DNA of 64,000 nt from DASZQL01 sp964391865 (GCA_964391865.1 CAYMNQ010000002.1:372001-436000); one strand, 5' to 3'; positions 34,798 to 44,400 are shown, counted from the stretch's first letter. Numbers and translations are program-made. Notes: a model not told the origin generated them from the sequence alone.

Positions 34798-35133
34798 ATG
34801 AAACTGTACGTCGGCAATCTCTCGTTCAACACCTCTGAATCACAGCTCCGCGACATGTTCGCCCAGCACGGCGACGTGGCCTCCGCCTCTCTCGTCATGG
34901 ACCGCGAAACCGGCCGCCCCCGCGGCTTCGGCTTCGTCGAAATGAACGATGACGCCCAGGCCCAGGCCGCCATGGCCGCCCTCGGCGGCGCCAACGTCGA
35001 CGGCCGCACGCTCACCGTCAACGAAGCCAAGCCCCGCGAAGGCGGCGGCGGTGGCGGCGGATTCGGCGGCGGCGGTGGCCGTGGTCGCAGTGGTGGTGGT
35101 GGCGGCGGTGGCGGCGGCCGCGGCCGCTGGTAA
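34798..35133 (+). CDS. Glycine-rich RRM RNA-binding protein 1
   Basis: A 111-residue protein: one RNA recognition motif with RNP2 'KLYVGNLSF' (residues 2-10) and RNP1 'RGFGFVEM' (about 41-48), then a low-complexity tail of G with R (GGGGRGRSGGG...). Cyanobacterial and planctomycete proteins of this design bind RNA and are often cold-induced. The RRM is closely similar to that of the next gene 250 nt downstream, indicating tandem duplication. Starts at ATG 34798 directly after the conserved leader; no ordinary Shine-Dalgarno (GGAAG about 9 nt upstream is the best). It ends in a strong terminator, so the two genes are separately transcribed. Confidence 0.93.
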   Translation: MKLYVGNLSFNTSESQLRDMFAQHGDVASASLVMDRETGRPRGFGFVEMNDDAQAQAAMAALGGANVDGRTLTVNEAKPREGGGGGGGFGGGGGRGRSGGGGGGGGGRGRW

Positions 35134-35190
35134 TTCACTCGCGGTCGAGCGATCGACCGCGAACCACGCAGTCAGCCCGTGAACTCACGA

Positions 35191-35219
35191 AGGCCGGCGC
35201 TCTCAGCGCCGGCCTTTTT
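35191..35219 (+). terminator. Terminator of RRM gene 1
   Basis: AGGCCGGCGCT (35191-35201) pairs with AGCGCCGGCCT (35205-35215), followed by a T run. The same hairpin, slightly longer, ends the second RRM gene. Confidence 0.92.
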
Positions 35220-35289
35220 CATTGTTGCGCTCATGCGCCGAGCGCACCGTGCCTATACTTCGTACAGACTTCTCAGCTTCTTCCGTTCG

Positions 35290-35380
35290 TTTGTCGGAAA
35301 TAGTCTTTGAATCGCCGACGCTTCTCTCTGCCCGAGTTCAAGCACCGGATCACTCGCTCGGGCAATTTGGAAGCCTCTTC
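35290..35380 (+). promoter_or_regulatory. Conserved structured 5' leader of RRM gene 2
   Basis: Near-identical to 34708-34797. TGCCCGAG (35329-35336) pairs with CTCGGGCA (35357-35364), extending the stem of the first copy by one pair, while the loop 'ttcaagcaccggatcactcg' changes at few positions. A TATACT -10-like box lies at about 35262. The retained stem in both copies suggests a cis-acting RNA element. Confidence 0.7.
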
Positions 35381-35674
35381 ATGAAACTGTACGTCGGCAA
35401 TCTCTCGTTCAACACCTCTGAATCCCAGCTCCGCGACATGTTCGCCCAGCACGGCGACGTGGCCTCCGCGGCCCTCGTCATGGACCGCGAAACCGGCCGC
35501 CCGCGCGGCTTCGGCTTCGTCGAGTTCAATGACGATCAGCAGGCCCGCACCGCCATGACCGCCCTCGCCGGCGCGAATGTCGATGGCCGCACCCTCACCG
35601 TCAACGAAGCCAAGCCCCGCGAAGGCGGCGGTGGCGGCGGACGCCGCGATGGCGGCGGCGGCGGTCGCTGGTAA
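35381..35674 (+). CDS. Glycine-rich RRM RNA-binding protein 2
   Basis: A 97-residue paralogue of the preceding RRM protein. The first about 75 residues differ only in scattered positions: RNP2 'KLYVGNLSF', RNP1 'RGFGFVEF', and the 'ALAGANVDGRTLTVNEAKPRE' end. The tail is shorter and has RRDGGGGGRW. Both end in -RW. Single-domain RNA-binding proteins of this type act on mRNA stability or translation, often under cold stress (family knowledge, not shown here). It has its own leader and terminator. Start ATG 35381. Confidence 0.93.
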   Translation: MKLYVGNLSFNTSESQLRDMFAQHGDVASAALVMDRETGRPRGFGFVEFNDDQQARTAMTALAGANVDGRTLTVNEAKPREGGGGGGRRDGGGGGRW

Positions 35675-35747
35675 TTCACCCCGCGCGATCGATCACTCGA
35701 TCGCGCTCCGTTCAATCATCAATCAACGATTGATCTGAACTCAACAC

Positions 35748-35778
35748 AAGGCCGGCGCTCCGAGCGCCGGCCTTTTTT
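35748..35778 (+). terminator. Terminator of RRM gene 2
   Basis: AAGGCCGGCGCT (35748-35759) pairs with AGCGCCGGCCTT (35763-35774) around a 3-nt loop, with a six-T run that overlaps the stem end. Confidence 0.93.
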
Positions 35779-35784
35779 ATTGGT

Positions 35785-35880
35785 GCCGAGCCACGGGCTT
35801 CCGTTGCTCTGAACGGATGCCCGTGCGGTGTGCACCGAAGACACGGGCATCGGCCCAAAGCCGCCGAAGCCCGTGGCACG
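35785..35880. repeat. Nested hairpin repeat (ccacgggcttc type, family F)
   Basis: GCCACGGGCTTC (35789-35802 region) pairs with GAAGCCCGTGGC (35866-35877), and inside it GATGCCCGTG (35816-35825) pairs with CACGGGCATC (35842-35851). The two-level stem occupies almost the entire gap between the RRM terminator and the next gene. 'ccacgggcttc' hairpins are recurrent in planctomycete genomes (recollection). Confidence 0.8.
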
Positions 35881-35910
35881 AACGATCAAGCTGTCGCTAT
35901 CCTCATCTTC

Positions 35911-36411
35911 ATGCCCTCGCGCGAACCAATCGATCCCGCGTTCATCGCCGCCGTGCGCCTGCGCCCGGTCGAGCCCGCCGACCTGCCCGCGATCTTCCAG
36001 ATGCAGCTCGACCCCGAAGGCAACCGCATGGCGATGGTCAAGCCGCGCAATGCCGAGGCGTTCCGCGCCGCGTGGGAGGGCAACTTCAACAACCCGCTCG
36101 TCGTGCCGCGGGTGATTGTCTCCGGCGGAAGCCCGATGCTGGGCCTCATCTCCTGCTTCCAGCGCGACGGGCTTGACTACGTCGGCTACTGGATCGAGCG
36201 CGAGCACTGGGGCAAGGGCCTCGCCAGCCGCGCGCTCACGCTGCTGCTGGAGGAAGTCACCCGCCGCCCGCTCTACGCCCGAGTGGCAGCGACCAACCCC
36301 GCCTCCCTCCGCGTGCTCACGCGCAACGGCTTCACCGAAGTCAGTCGAGAATGGTCGCAGGAAACCGACCGACTTCTTGCGTGCGATGAGGTGATTCTGA
36401 GGCTGACGTGA
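35911..36411 (+). CDS. GNAT acetyltransferase (RimJ-like)
   Basis: A 166-residue protein. 'RLRPVEPADLPAIFQMQLDPEGNRMAM' is the opening of the RimJ/RimL (acetyltransf_3) group. Then 'LGLISCFQRDGLDYVGYWIEREHWGKGLASRALTLLLEEV' in pieces gives the acetyl-CoA loop GKGLAS, and 'VAATNPASLRVLTRNGFTEV' closes the fold. This group acetylates N-termini of ribosomal proteins, aminoglycosides or other amines; the substrate here is open. ATG 35911 fits the family length. A nested hairpin repeat precedes it, and the gene stands alone on the plus strand. Confidence 0.85.
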   Translation: MPSREPIDPAFIAAVRLRPVEPADLPAIFQMQLDPEGNRMAMVKPRNAEAFRAAWEGNFNNPLVVPRVIVSGGSPMLGLISCFQRDGLDYVGYWIEREHWGKGLASRALTLLLEEVTRRPLYARVAATNPASLRVLTRNGFTEVSREWSQETDRLLACDEVILRLT

Positions 36412-36527
36412 ACCGTGCCATCGAAGCCGGCTCGGCGACTTCGAGGCGGATCACCCGAACTCATCGAAGTCTCAAAGCAGACTTTGATGGTACGAGTTCG
36501 ATGCCATCTGCCGCCACCCCGCCCCAT

Positions 36528-37040
36528 CTATCCTGAAATCAGAAAGCAAAGAGGTCGACCATCCTCTGAATTTCGCACCGCTGTCCAAAATGTCTTGACG
36601 AAATCATCCAGCGCACAACTGTGCTGTGGAACATTTGTATCGTATTGGTCACCGAAACACACCCACAATCGATCGACAGCGCCTTCGTAGATGATGTGCG
36701 TGAATGTCCGGAGGATTCGAGCAAGCACATCGTCCACATGCGCCTGGGAGTTGGTGCATGTGGAGCCCGGCGATCCTATCCATTTGACTTCGCTCCAAAC
36801 AATTAGTTCATCCGACCGATTGTCGGTCGGTGATGATGTAACTGCAAAAGACTCGCTGCGCGTGCTGGCCTCGCCGATGACTTTGATCATATCCAATATG
36901 TCTTGATCGTGTATGTTATATCCCAGCACAAGGCCAAGCTTCTCACTTGCGGCTTTCTTGGCAAAGGCAAACGCCGTTAATAACTGCGACGCCGCGGACT
37001 GGTCTGTCAGAGTGTACTTGCCGCAGATGTAGTTACTCAC
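36528..37040 (-). CDS. Hypothetical protein in an AT-richer segment
   Basis: A 170-residue protein that I do not recognise. It has no signal peptide or membrane helix and no clear motif. Segments 'SAASQLLTAFAFAKKAASEKLG', 'DILDMIKVIGEASTRSESFAV' and 'RILRTFTHIIYEGAVDRLWVCFGDQ' alternate helices and strands. It contains several Cys and Trp. The DNA from about 36480 to 37060 is clearly lower in GC than the rest of the window, and codon choice follows (many ATT, AAA and TTT). The segment lies between a GNAT gene and a four-helix-bundle gene, which suggests horizontal acquisition. Reading frame and start (ATG 37038-37040) are plausible but without ribosome-site support. Confidence 0.55.
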   Translation of the reverse strand: MSNYICGKYTLTDQSAASQLLTAFAFAKKAASEKLGLVLGYNIHDQDILDMIKVIGEASTRSESFAVTSSPTDNRSDELIVWSEVKWIGSPGSTCTNSQAHVDDVLARILRTFTHIIYEGAVDRLWVCFGDQYDTNVPQHSCALDDFVKTFWTAVRNSEDGRPLCFLISG

Positions 37041-37200
37041 GAATGTATCCGTTAACTATGTTGGGTGTGCCTACTAGGGCAAGAAAGTACCCCGGGGGCG
37101 AGACATCGTGCCGCCGACCGTCGATCGGAACGGTCCGTGCTCCCGAGCTCGGCCACAGAAGAAGCCGACCGTTCTAGACCGCGGTTGGTGGCACTCCGCA

Positions 37201-37767
37201 TCACTTCCGTCTCGCTCCATCTCGATGATCGAGACGTGCCTTGGTCATTCGCTCGCGCAGGCCGCCGTGGGCGATGAAATCCTGTTCGAGGCGGCGGAGT
37301 TGCTGGTCGAGCAGGTAGTTGGTCTGGTGGATCAAACAGATGGCGATGTTGGCGACGACCTCGGCGGGGCGGGTTTCGATGATGGGGCGATAGGACTCGT
37401 AGGTCACATGGGGCTTATTGCCGAGGCGACGCACGAAGAGGGCCTCTTTCGAGTCTTTATCCCATATAGGCAACTCGCGGACCCGCAGGAAATCCTGGTA
37501 GTCGATCAGCAGTTCTTCAAGGCTGGCGCGGGCGACGCCGGTGAGCTTGAGTTCCATTTCCTTCGAGGTGCCGGACGCGGCGCTACCCTCGGCGATGTTC
37601 TGCTTGCCCGACCGGGCGGCTTGGACCATCTGGTCGATCGTGCGGTCGCCGCGGGAGAGGAACTGCTTGCAGAAGCGGAAGGTGATGTCGTAGACGACTT
37701 CGGCCTTCTGATACGAGAGCAACTCTCGGTAGTTGCCGTGCGGCGGGATGAAGCCGGGGGTGGGCAT
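37201..37767 (-). CDS. Four-helix-bundle protein (S23/IVP-related, suffix-domain type)
   Basis: A 188-residue protein of the four-helix-bundle family related to ORFs of 23S rRNA intervening sequences: 'LLSYQKAEVVYDITFRFCKQFL', 'DQMVQAARSGKQNIAEGSAAS' (the NIAEGS core), 'SLEELLIDYQDFLRVRELPIW' and a longer C-terminal 'suffix' ('ANIAICLIHQTNYLLDQQLRRLEQDFIAHGG'). Such proteins form homopentamers, bind nucleic acid in some cases (Avd) and have no enzymatic core. The start ATG 37767 lies only 12 nt from an inverted repeat of tgggac units (37779-37870). No reverse transcriptase or rRNA gene is nearby. Role unknown. Confidence 0.82.
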   Translation of the reverse strand: MPTPGFIPPHGNYRELLSYQKAEVVYDITFRFCKQFLSRGDRTIDQMVQAARSGKQNIAEGSAASGTSKEMELKLTGVARASLEELLIDYQDFLRVRELPIWDKDSKEALFVRRLGNKPHVTYESYRPIIETRPAEVVANIAICLIHQTNYLLDQQLRRLEQDFIAHGGLRERMTKARLDHRDGARRK

Positions 37768-37778
37768 GGGAGTTCATC

Positions 37779-37870
37779 AAGGCTATGGGACAGATGGGAC
37801 GGATATGTCACATCGTAACCAGCGGCAAACCGGTTCATACGTCCTATTGGTCCCATCAGTCCCATTCCTG
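37779..37870. repeat. tgggac-type inverted repeat (family G)
   Basis: Left arm: aaggctatgggacagatggg followed by acggatat (37779-37806). Right arm: cctattggtcccatcagtcc then cattcctg (37843-37870). They are near reverse complements. Units of 9 nt (atgggacag) repeat within each arm; the spacer is about 35 nt. The element lies between the four-helix-bundle gene and the groEL terminator. Confidence 0.85.
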
Positions 37871-37880
37871 ATCATGAAGA

Positions 37881-37908
37881 ACGGCCCCGGTCGCCTGACC
37901 GGGGCCGT
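37881..37908 (-). terminator. Hairpin terminator downstream of groEL
   Basis: ACGGCCCCGGTC (37881-37892) pairs with GACCGGGGCCGT (37897-37908) around GCCT, 30 nt after the groEL stop codon on the minus strand. The run after it is only moderately T-rich. Confidence 0.8.
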
Positions 37909-37938
37909 CGTTGTTGTAGCGGTCGTGCAAGCGACTTA

Positions 37939-39573
<1,635 letters not shown>

Positions 39574-39585
39574 GATTGAAATCTC

Positions 39586-39690
39586 CAAAGTGCAAAGGGC
39601 CAAATGGCAAATTCAGTTGACGCTTTGCGGTGTGATGTTTGGGGTTCTTGTCCTGTTTGCTATTTGCTCATTTGCGATTTGGTCATTTGA
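39586..39690. repeat. atttgcc-type inverted repeat A3 between groEL and orf74
   Basis: The left arm (39586-39614, ...caaagggccaaatggcaaat...) carries units in minus-strand orientation, and the right arm (39655-39690, ttgctatttgctcatttgcg then atttggtcatttgag) in plus orientation. The spacer of about 40 nt is unrelated. Units are the same as in repeats A1 and A2 of the glycosyltransferase gene. The left arm overlaps the groEL ribosome-site region. Confidence 0.8.
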
Positions 39691-39698
39691 GATCGGCG

Positions 39699-39923
39699 CT
39701 AGCCGATCTTGATCCACGCGACCTTCTCGGCGTCGATGATGTAGATGCTCCGCCCGTCCGTGACCTTCACGAGATGGTCCGCTTCGTCCGGGATCAGCAT
39801 CGCGCGCTTGACGGTGCACGGGTTCGCCATGCTGATCAGGTGCTCGGCGGTGCCGAAGTGGATGGCGAGGTCGCGCTCGCCGTTGAGTTCTTTCAGAGCT
39901 TGTCGGAGTTGGTCGTTGGTCAT
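39699..39923 (-). CDS. Small protein between groES and groEL, unknown function
   Basis: A 74-residue protein from ATG 39923 to the stop at 39699. It is not recognised. It has charged, mixed alpha/beta character ('DQLRQALKELNGERDLAIHFG', 'VKRAMLIPDEADHLVKVTDGRSIYIIDAEKVAWIKIG' in pieces). The C-terminal 'YIIDAEKVAWIKIG' looks like a beta strand pair. It lacks signal and membrane features. Its codon usage is like that of its neighbours. The position inside the chaperonin operon hints at a co-expressed regulator or chaperonin partner, but this is inference. Repeat elements flank it on both sides. Confidence 0.6.
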   Translation of the reverse strand: MTNDQLRQALKELNGERDLAIHFGTAEHLISMANPCTVKRAMLIPDEADHLVKVTDGRSIYIIDAEKVAWIKIG

Positions 39924-39931
39924 GGTCTGAA

Positions 39932-40061
39932 GGCATCAAGCCATCGAGGGATCAAGGCATCAAGTGAAGGACGCGGGGCGGGGCACACCGAACTTCGGCA
40001 TCGGGCGAGCATCGAGAGCGGCCGTGATCGTCATCACTGGATGCCTCGATGGCTTGATGCC
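39932..40061. repeat. ggcatcaa-type inverted repeat (family K), 18-bp perfect arms
   Basis: GGCATCAAGCCATCGAGG (39932-39949) and CCTCGATGGCTTGATGCC (40044-40061) are exact reverse complements. The left arm is followed by further units (gatcaaggcatcaag). The 94-nt spacer is unrelated GC-rich sequence. It fills the gap between groES and orf74. Confidence 0.92.
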
Positions 40062-40072
40062 ACGGTGCCTTC

Positions 40073-40372
40073 TTATTCCTCGACGATCGCCAGGATGTCA
40101 TCCTCGCTCATGATCAGCAGCGTGTCCTTATCGAGCTTCACCTCGGTGCCGGCATAGCTGGAGAAGAGAACGCGGTCGCCCTTCTTCACGCTCAGCGGGA
40201 TGCGCTCGCCGGTGTCGGTGTTGATCGCGCCGGTGCCGACGGCGGTGATGGTGCCCATCTTGGGCTTCTCCTTCGCGGACTCGGGCAGGAAGATGCCCGC
40301 CTCGGTCTTGTCGCCGGCTTCATCGCGCTTCACGAGGATCTTGTCGCCGAGAGGACGGACTTTCGTGGCCAT
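40073..40372 (-). CDS. groS: 10 kDa co-chaperonin GroES
   Basis: A 99-residue co-chaperonin: 'VRPLGDKILVKRDEAGDKTEAGIFLPESA' (mobile loop, in pieces), 'GTITAVGTG', 'VKKGDRVLFSSYAGTEVKL', 'DTLLIMSEDDILAIVEE'. It caps GroEL. ATG 40370-40372 has GGAG nine bases upstream. It is the first gene of the minus-strand run groES, orf74, groEL. The upstream sequence up to 40426 shows no CIRCE element and no clear sigma-32-like box by eye. Confidence 0.97.
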   Translation of the reverse strand: MATKVRPLGDKILVKRDEAGDKTEAGIFLPESAKEKPKMGTITAVGTGAINTDTGERIPLSVKKGDRVLFSSYAGTEVKLDKDTLLIMSEDDILAIVEE

Positions 40373-40425
40373 GATTCAGGTCTCCAAAGGGTTGATATGT
40401 GAAAGGTTCGATCGAGAAGTCTGTT

Positions 40426-40590
40426 GAGTGCTGAGTGCTAAGTGCTGAGAGTAGTGAGTTGGGAGTTACGAGTTGGGAGCCGGAGAATTCATCTGGTCTG
40501 TTGTGTTTCCGCGAGGTCTGGTTTGCATGCATCTACCTTGTGATCTCGATCGCCTGTGTCCGGCTCCAAACTCAAAACTCCAAGCTCCAA
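40426..40590. repeat. gagtgct tandem (B2) and inverted gttggga/ctccaaa repeat (H) upstream of groES
   Basis: Three 7-nt units GAGTGCT, GAGTGCT, AAGTGCT (40426-40446) are followed by an inverted pair: left arm 40456-40484 (gagttgggagttacgagttg then ggagccgga) and right arm 40559-40590 (tccggctccaaactcaaaac then tccaagctcc). The innermost nine bases are perfectly complementary (GGAGCCGGA/TCCGGCTCC). The spacer is about 75 nt. The right arm ends seven bases before the stop codon of the receiver-like gene. Confidence 0.85.
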
Positions 40591-40597
40591 ACCCACT

Positions 40598-41344
40598 TCA
40601 CGCCCCTCCCGGCCAGCGGTCGTCGTAGTGCCTTCGCAGCGCCCGGCGCAACGCGTCGAGCACGGCTTCCAAGTGAACAGGTCGGTCGATCACCGCGAAG
40701 GCGCCCGCCTGCATCGCCGCCATCAGCGCCCGCGCGTCCTCGCGGCGCGTGCGCCGTGGTTTGATCACGATTGTCGGCGGCGGGCTTGGTTGCCGGCCCA
40801 GCAACTGCAGCAAACGGCACCCGGCCTCTTCGCCGCTGAGCGGCGAGTTGGTCGGCGACGCCCCCCCACCGCTCCCGGCGCTCACCGGGCCGCAGTCCAT
40901 GGGCAGCGACAGGTCCACCACGGCCAGATGCACCGTGTGCCGGCGAACGGCGTCGGCCGCCTCACGCCCGCTGTGCACCACCAGCGCCTGCACGCCCAAC
41001 GGCTGGAGCAGCCGCGGCAATTGGTCCGCCCACGTCTCATCCGCCCACCCCGCCGGCCCGGCCCCGAGACCGGTGGAGAGCAGGAGGTTCAGCCGAACCC
41101 CGCCGTGCGATGGCTGGCCGCCGATCGGCGGTTCGGGGGGTCGGGATGGCGGGCGCACTGATACCACGATGGTGCCGGAGCAAGCCGGGGGCCGCGCCAC
41201 ACCACGCCGAAGTTGCCCGGAGCGGGCAGGATCGGCGATGAACGCCCGCGGCACTGCCAGCGATCGATGGGGTTTGAAGTGCGGGTGCCAGAGTGGCAGG
41301 GAAAGCGCAATTGGCACGGAGCGGTGGGAGTGCGCTGCGGGCAA
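40598..41344 (-). CDS. Response-regulator receiver-like protein, degenerate
   Basis: The frame encodes up to 248 residues. The N-terminal about 70 residues are Pro/Arg-rich and may be untranslated, since no start with a ribosome site was found; a GTG near residue 63 is an alternative start. From about residue 100 it has the receiver-domain layout: 'LVVHSGREAADAVRRHTVHLAVVDLSLPMD' (phosphoacceptor D in VVDLSLP), an insertion rich in G and S, then 'PPTIVIKPRRTRREDARALMAAMQAGAFAVIDRPVHLEAVLDALRRAL' in pieces. The conserved lysine before the last helix is replaced (DRPV), so phosphorylation switching may be altered. There is no output domain. A histidine kinase is not adjacent. Confidence 0.55.
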   Translation of the reverse strand: MPAAHSHRSVPIALSLPLWHPHFKPHRSLAVPRAFIADPARSGQLRRGVARPPACSGTIVVSVRPPSRPPEPPIGGQPSHGGVRLNLLLSTGLGAGPAGWADETWADQLPRLLQPLGVQALVVHSGREAADAVRRHTVHLAVVDLSLPMDCGPVSAGSGGGASPTNSPLSGEEAGCRLLQLLGRQPSPPPTIVIKPRRTRREDARALMAAMQAGAFAVIDRPVHLEAVLDALRRALRRHYDDRWPGGA

Positions 41345-41378
41345 AAAGAAAGCGGCGGGGCTTGGGAGCCCCGCCGCT
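41341..41378 (-). terminator. Strong terminator of the 1087-residue secreted protein gene
   Basis: AGCGGCGGGGCT (41351-41362) pairs with AGCCCCGCCGCT (41367-41378). On the minus strand the stem is followed by TTCTTTTTGC. It lies about 36 nt after the stop at 41415. Confidence 0.93.
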
Positions 41379-41414
41379 GGAGGGTCTGAACGATCTGATC
41401 AGAGGTCGATCAGA

Positions 41415-44400
41415 TTACGGGCACGGGCTGCCAGCAGCCTCGCCGCCGCCGCAGGCCGGCATCGCGCCGCTGCAGCATTCGGCCCAGTTGCTGGTGACCA
41501 GAGCGATGTCGCCCAGGCCGTGGCTGCCGTTGCCGTCGAGGTCGCCAGCGCCACCCGAGCAGGCGGCGGGCTGAGCCCAGCAGCCGGTGATGATGGCGAT
41601 GTCAGGCAGACCGACGCGGCGGTCGCCGTTCACGTCGCCGCAGCACACGGGCAGCGGGCAGGTGACGGTGGCGCAGGAGGTGCCAGCGCCCTGGGGCGTG
41701 CCGTTCTGAGTGACGCACGCGCTCGGAGCGAGATCCTGGCAAGTGCCGTCGCCGAAGCAGCAGGCCTGAGTACCGGCAGCGCCGCAAGCGCCGCTGTTCA
41801 TCGGGCAGAACTCGACGCAGGTCTGGCCGCCGTCGACCGCGACGCTGACGTCGAAGCCGGCGAGGCCGCTCGGAGCCTCGATACCGGCGTTGAAGTTGCC
41901 GTTGGTGCCGTCGAAGGGCACCGAGTCAGTGGGGATCGAGTCGTAGCGGAGCTGGATGCAGTTCGAGCCTTCGAAGAGGACGATTTCGCCCACGAGGACC
42001 TCGGCGGAGCCGAAGACGGTGATGCCGTTGTAGACGATGTAGAAGCGGCGGTTCGGAGCCGTGCCGAGAACGGTGGTCTCGATGGTGCCGCCCGACTCGG
42101 GGTCGAGGTCGCGGCCGTAGAGGACGATGCGGTCATCGACCGGGCCAGCGCTCGGGAGGGTCTGGGTGACGGCGGAGAGGAAGCCGTCGAAGGTGACGTA
42201 GCCGTTGGAGGTCACGCCGACGTTGTCGTGGACCTCGCCCCAGTACTTGAAGCTGAAGGGGAGATTGACGAGCTCGAAGTCATCGTCGGTGAGGACGAGG
42301 ACGGTGCCGAGCGGCAATTCGGCGGGGGCCGCGCACATCGAGCCGTTGTTGTAATTGGCGACGGAGGTGCCGAGGTCGGTCGAGAAGACGCCGCCGAGGG
42401 TGGCGCAGTCGGCCGAGGTGGCGTAGCAGAAGGTGCTGCCGACGGTGCAGCAGCCGATCGGGTCGGCAGTGAGGGTGGCGATGAAGTTCGACGGGCCGCC
42501 GCAGGGGAAGCCGTTGAAGCCGTTGTTGGCGATGAAGACGACGTAGTTGCCGGGGTTGAGGGTGGCGGACGTGGTGGCGGTGGCGCAACGCTCGGCCGCA
42601 CCGGTGGCGAAGGTGATGCCCGCAGCGCCGCACTGGTCATTGCGGAGGATGGTGGCCGCTTCGAACTCGCCCTGGACGTTCCAGGTCACGATGCTGCGCT
42701 GGCTGAGCGTGAAGCTGAACCAGTCGGTGTCACGGGTGCCGAAGGCGCCCCAGCAGGTACCGCAGAGCGTATCGCCGATGTTGATCGGCTCGAACGCCGT
42801 CGGGGTGCTGTTGCAGCCGCCGTTGGTGTTCGTGTTGCAGACTTCCAGCTCGTTGATCGCGCCCATCGGGCACGCCGGGATGGTGCAGACGTCGCAGACC
42901 TGCGGCGGGACGCTGCAGGCGGCGCCGTTCTGGATCGTGAACACGAAGTCGCCCGTGGCGAAGAAGCCGTGGACGAGGATGTAGTAGCGACGGCCGACCT
43001 CAGAGCAGAACGAGAGTTCGGTCTGCGGGGCGCAGGAGCCCTCATCGTCGGCACCGGCGATGCACTGCGGGGCAGCGCAGCTGCCGCAGTAGACGGAGAT
43101 CTGGGTGTCGAAGGTGGTGCCGAGGTTGCACATCGAGAGGTTGATGGTGTTGCCGTTGCCGGTGACGTAGTACCACACGCCGGGGCCGACGCCGTTGACT
43201 TCGGTGCCGCAGTCGTAGGCGAGCGGGTCGATGCTGGCGCAGTTGGTGGTGGCGCTGATCGTCGAGGGGATGACGCGGACCGCGTCCACGTCGCTGCAGA
43301 CGTCGTTGGCGGGCGGGGTGACCGGGCCCGGGCAACGGACGCGAACAATGTAACCGCCACGGTTGGAGGTGTTGTCGAAGGTCGCGAGCATGACCACGAA
43401 GTCCTGCGAGAGCGACAGGTTGGTCAAGCACAGCTGGCTGAGCAAGTTCGCGCCGCCGCTGGGGGCGGGTCCATCGCAGCCGTCATCGTTGCAGCTGATT
43501 TCAACCAGCGAGTTGCAGGGGTCGGCAACGTTGTTGATGCGGTAGGCAGTGAGGATCGAGTCGCGCGCCAAGCCGTTGGTCGAGCAGGTGTCGACGGTGA
43601 CGTTGCCGCCCGAGTCGGCATCGGGACGGAACTGGAACCAGACGGTGGCGTTGGGGCGGTTGCCGCGGGTATCGCAGCTCTGCAGCGGGTCGAGCGGGTT
43701 GTTCGGCTCGAGCAGATTGTTCACCAGCACCGAGGACTCGCAGGCGACGGTGAGGCGGGTGGCGCACTCGCCGTTCACGGGGGGGGTCAGGACAGGGCAC
43801 ACGCCGCCGACTCCGCCGCTCTGCATCGTGAGGTTGAAGCAGAAGGTGAACTCGAAGACGCGAAGGTCGCCGAATTCCGGGCAGCGGCCCGGCTCGGTCT
43901 GCGTGCCGAGGTTGTCACCGGCGGTGTCCATGGTGCTCTGCTGCTCCCAGAGGAACCAGCAGGTGACCGGGGCCGGGGGCAGGTACTGGACCTGGGCCCA
44001 GTAGCACGTGCCGGAGTTGACGCTCAGGCCGGTGCCGAGGTTGTAAGACATGATGAAGCGCGTGAACGCGCCGAACGTGCCGCTGGTGCTGTTCGTCGCG
44101 GTGACGGTGCGGCTGCTCGCCGGGGGCGCGGCTTCGTTCGAGAAGATGGCGCGGTTGCCGGTCTGCAGCGCGTTGACCGCGGTGCTGACGGCGGCGGCGC
44201 AGTTCGGCAGACGGTTCGCGTCCGACGGATAGAACGTGATGCGCCAGTTGACGTTGCGGTTCGTCGGGGTGCACTGGGCGAAGCCAGTGCCGCCGTTGAA
44301 CGCGAAGAGGCCCTGCACGCAGAACTGCGTGAAGGTGCCGGAGACGGCCGGGTTGAAGTCGTCGTACACGTCGAAGAGGGTCGTCGTGTTCGCCGTGGTG

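Noticed and set aside
37201..37870. Diversity-generating retroelement (Avd-like protein)
   Set aside because: The four-helix-bundle protein is related to Avd in fold only. No reverse transcriptase, template repeat or variable repeat was found nearby.
40426..40450. CIRCE operator upstream of groES
   Set aside because: Only one half (TTAGCACTC on the minus strand) is present, repeated head to tail with neighbouring units. The inverted second half GAGTGCTAA at the required 9-nt distance is missing. It is better explained as the 7-mer tandem.
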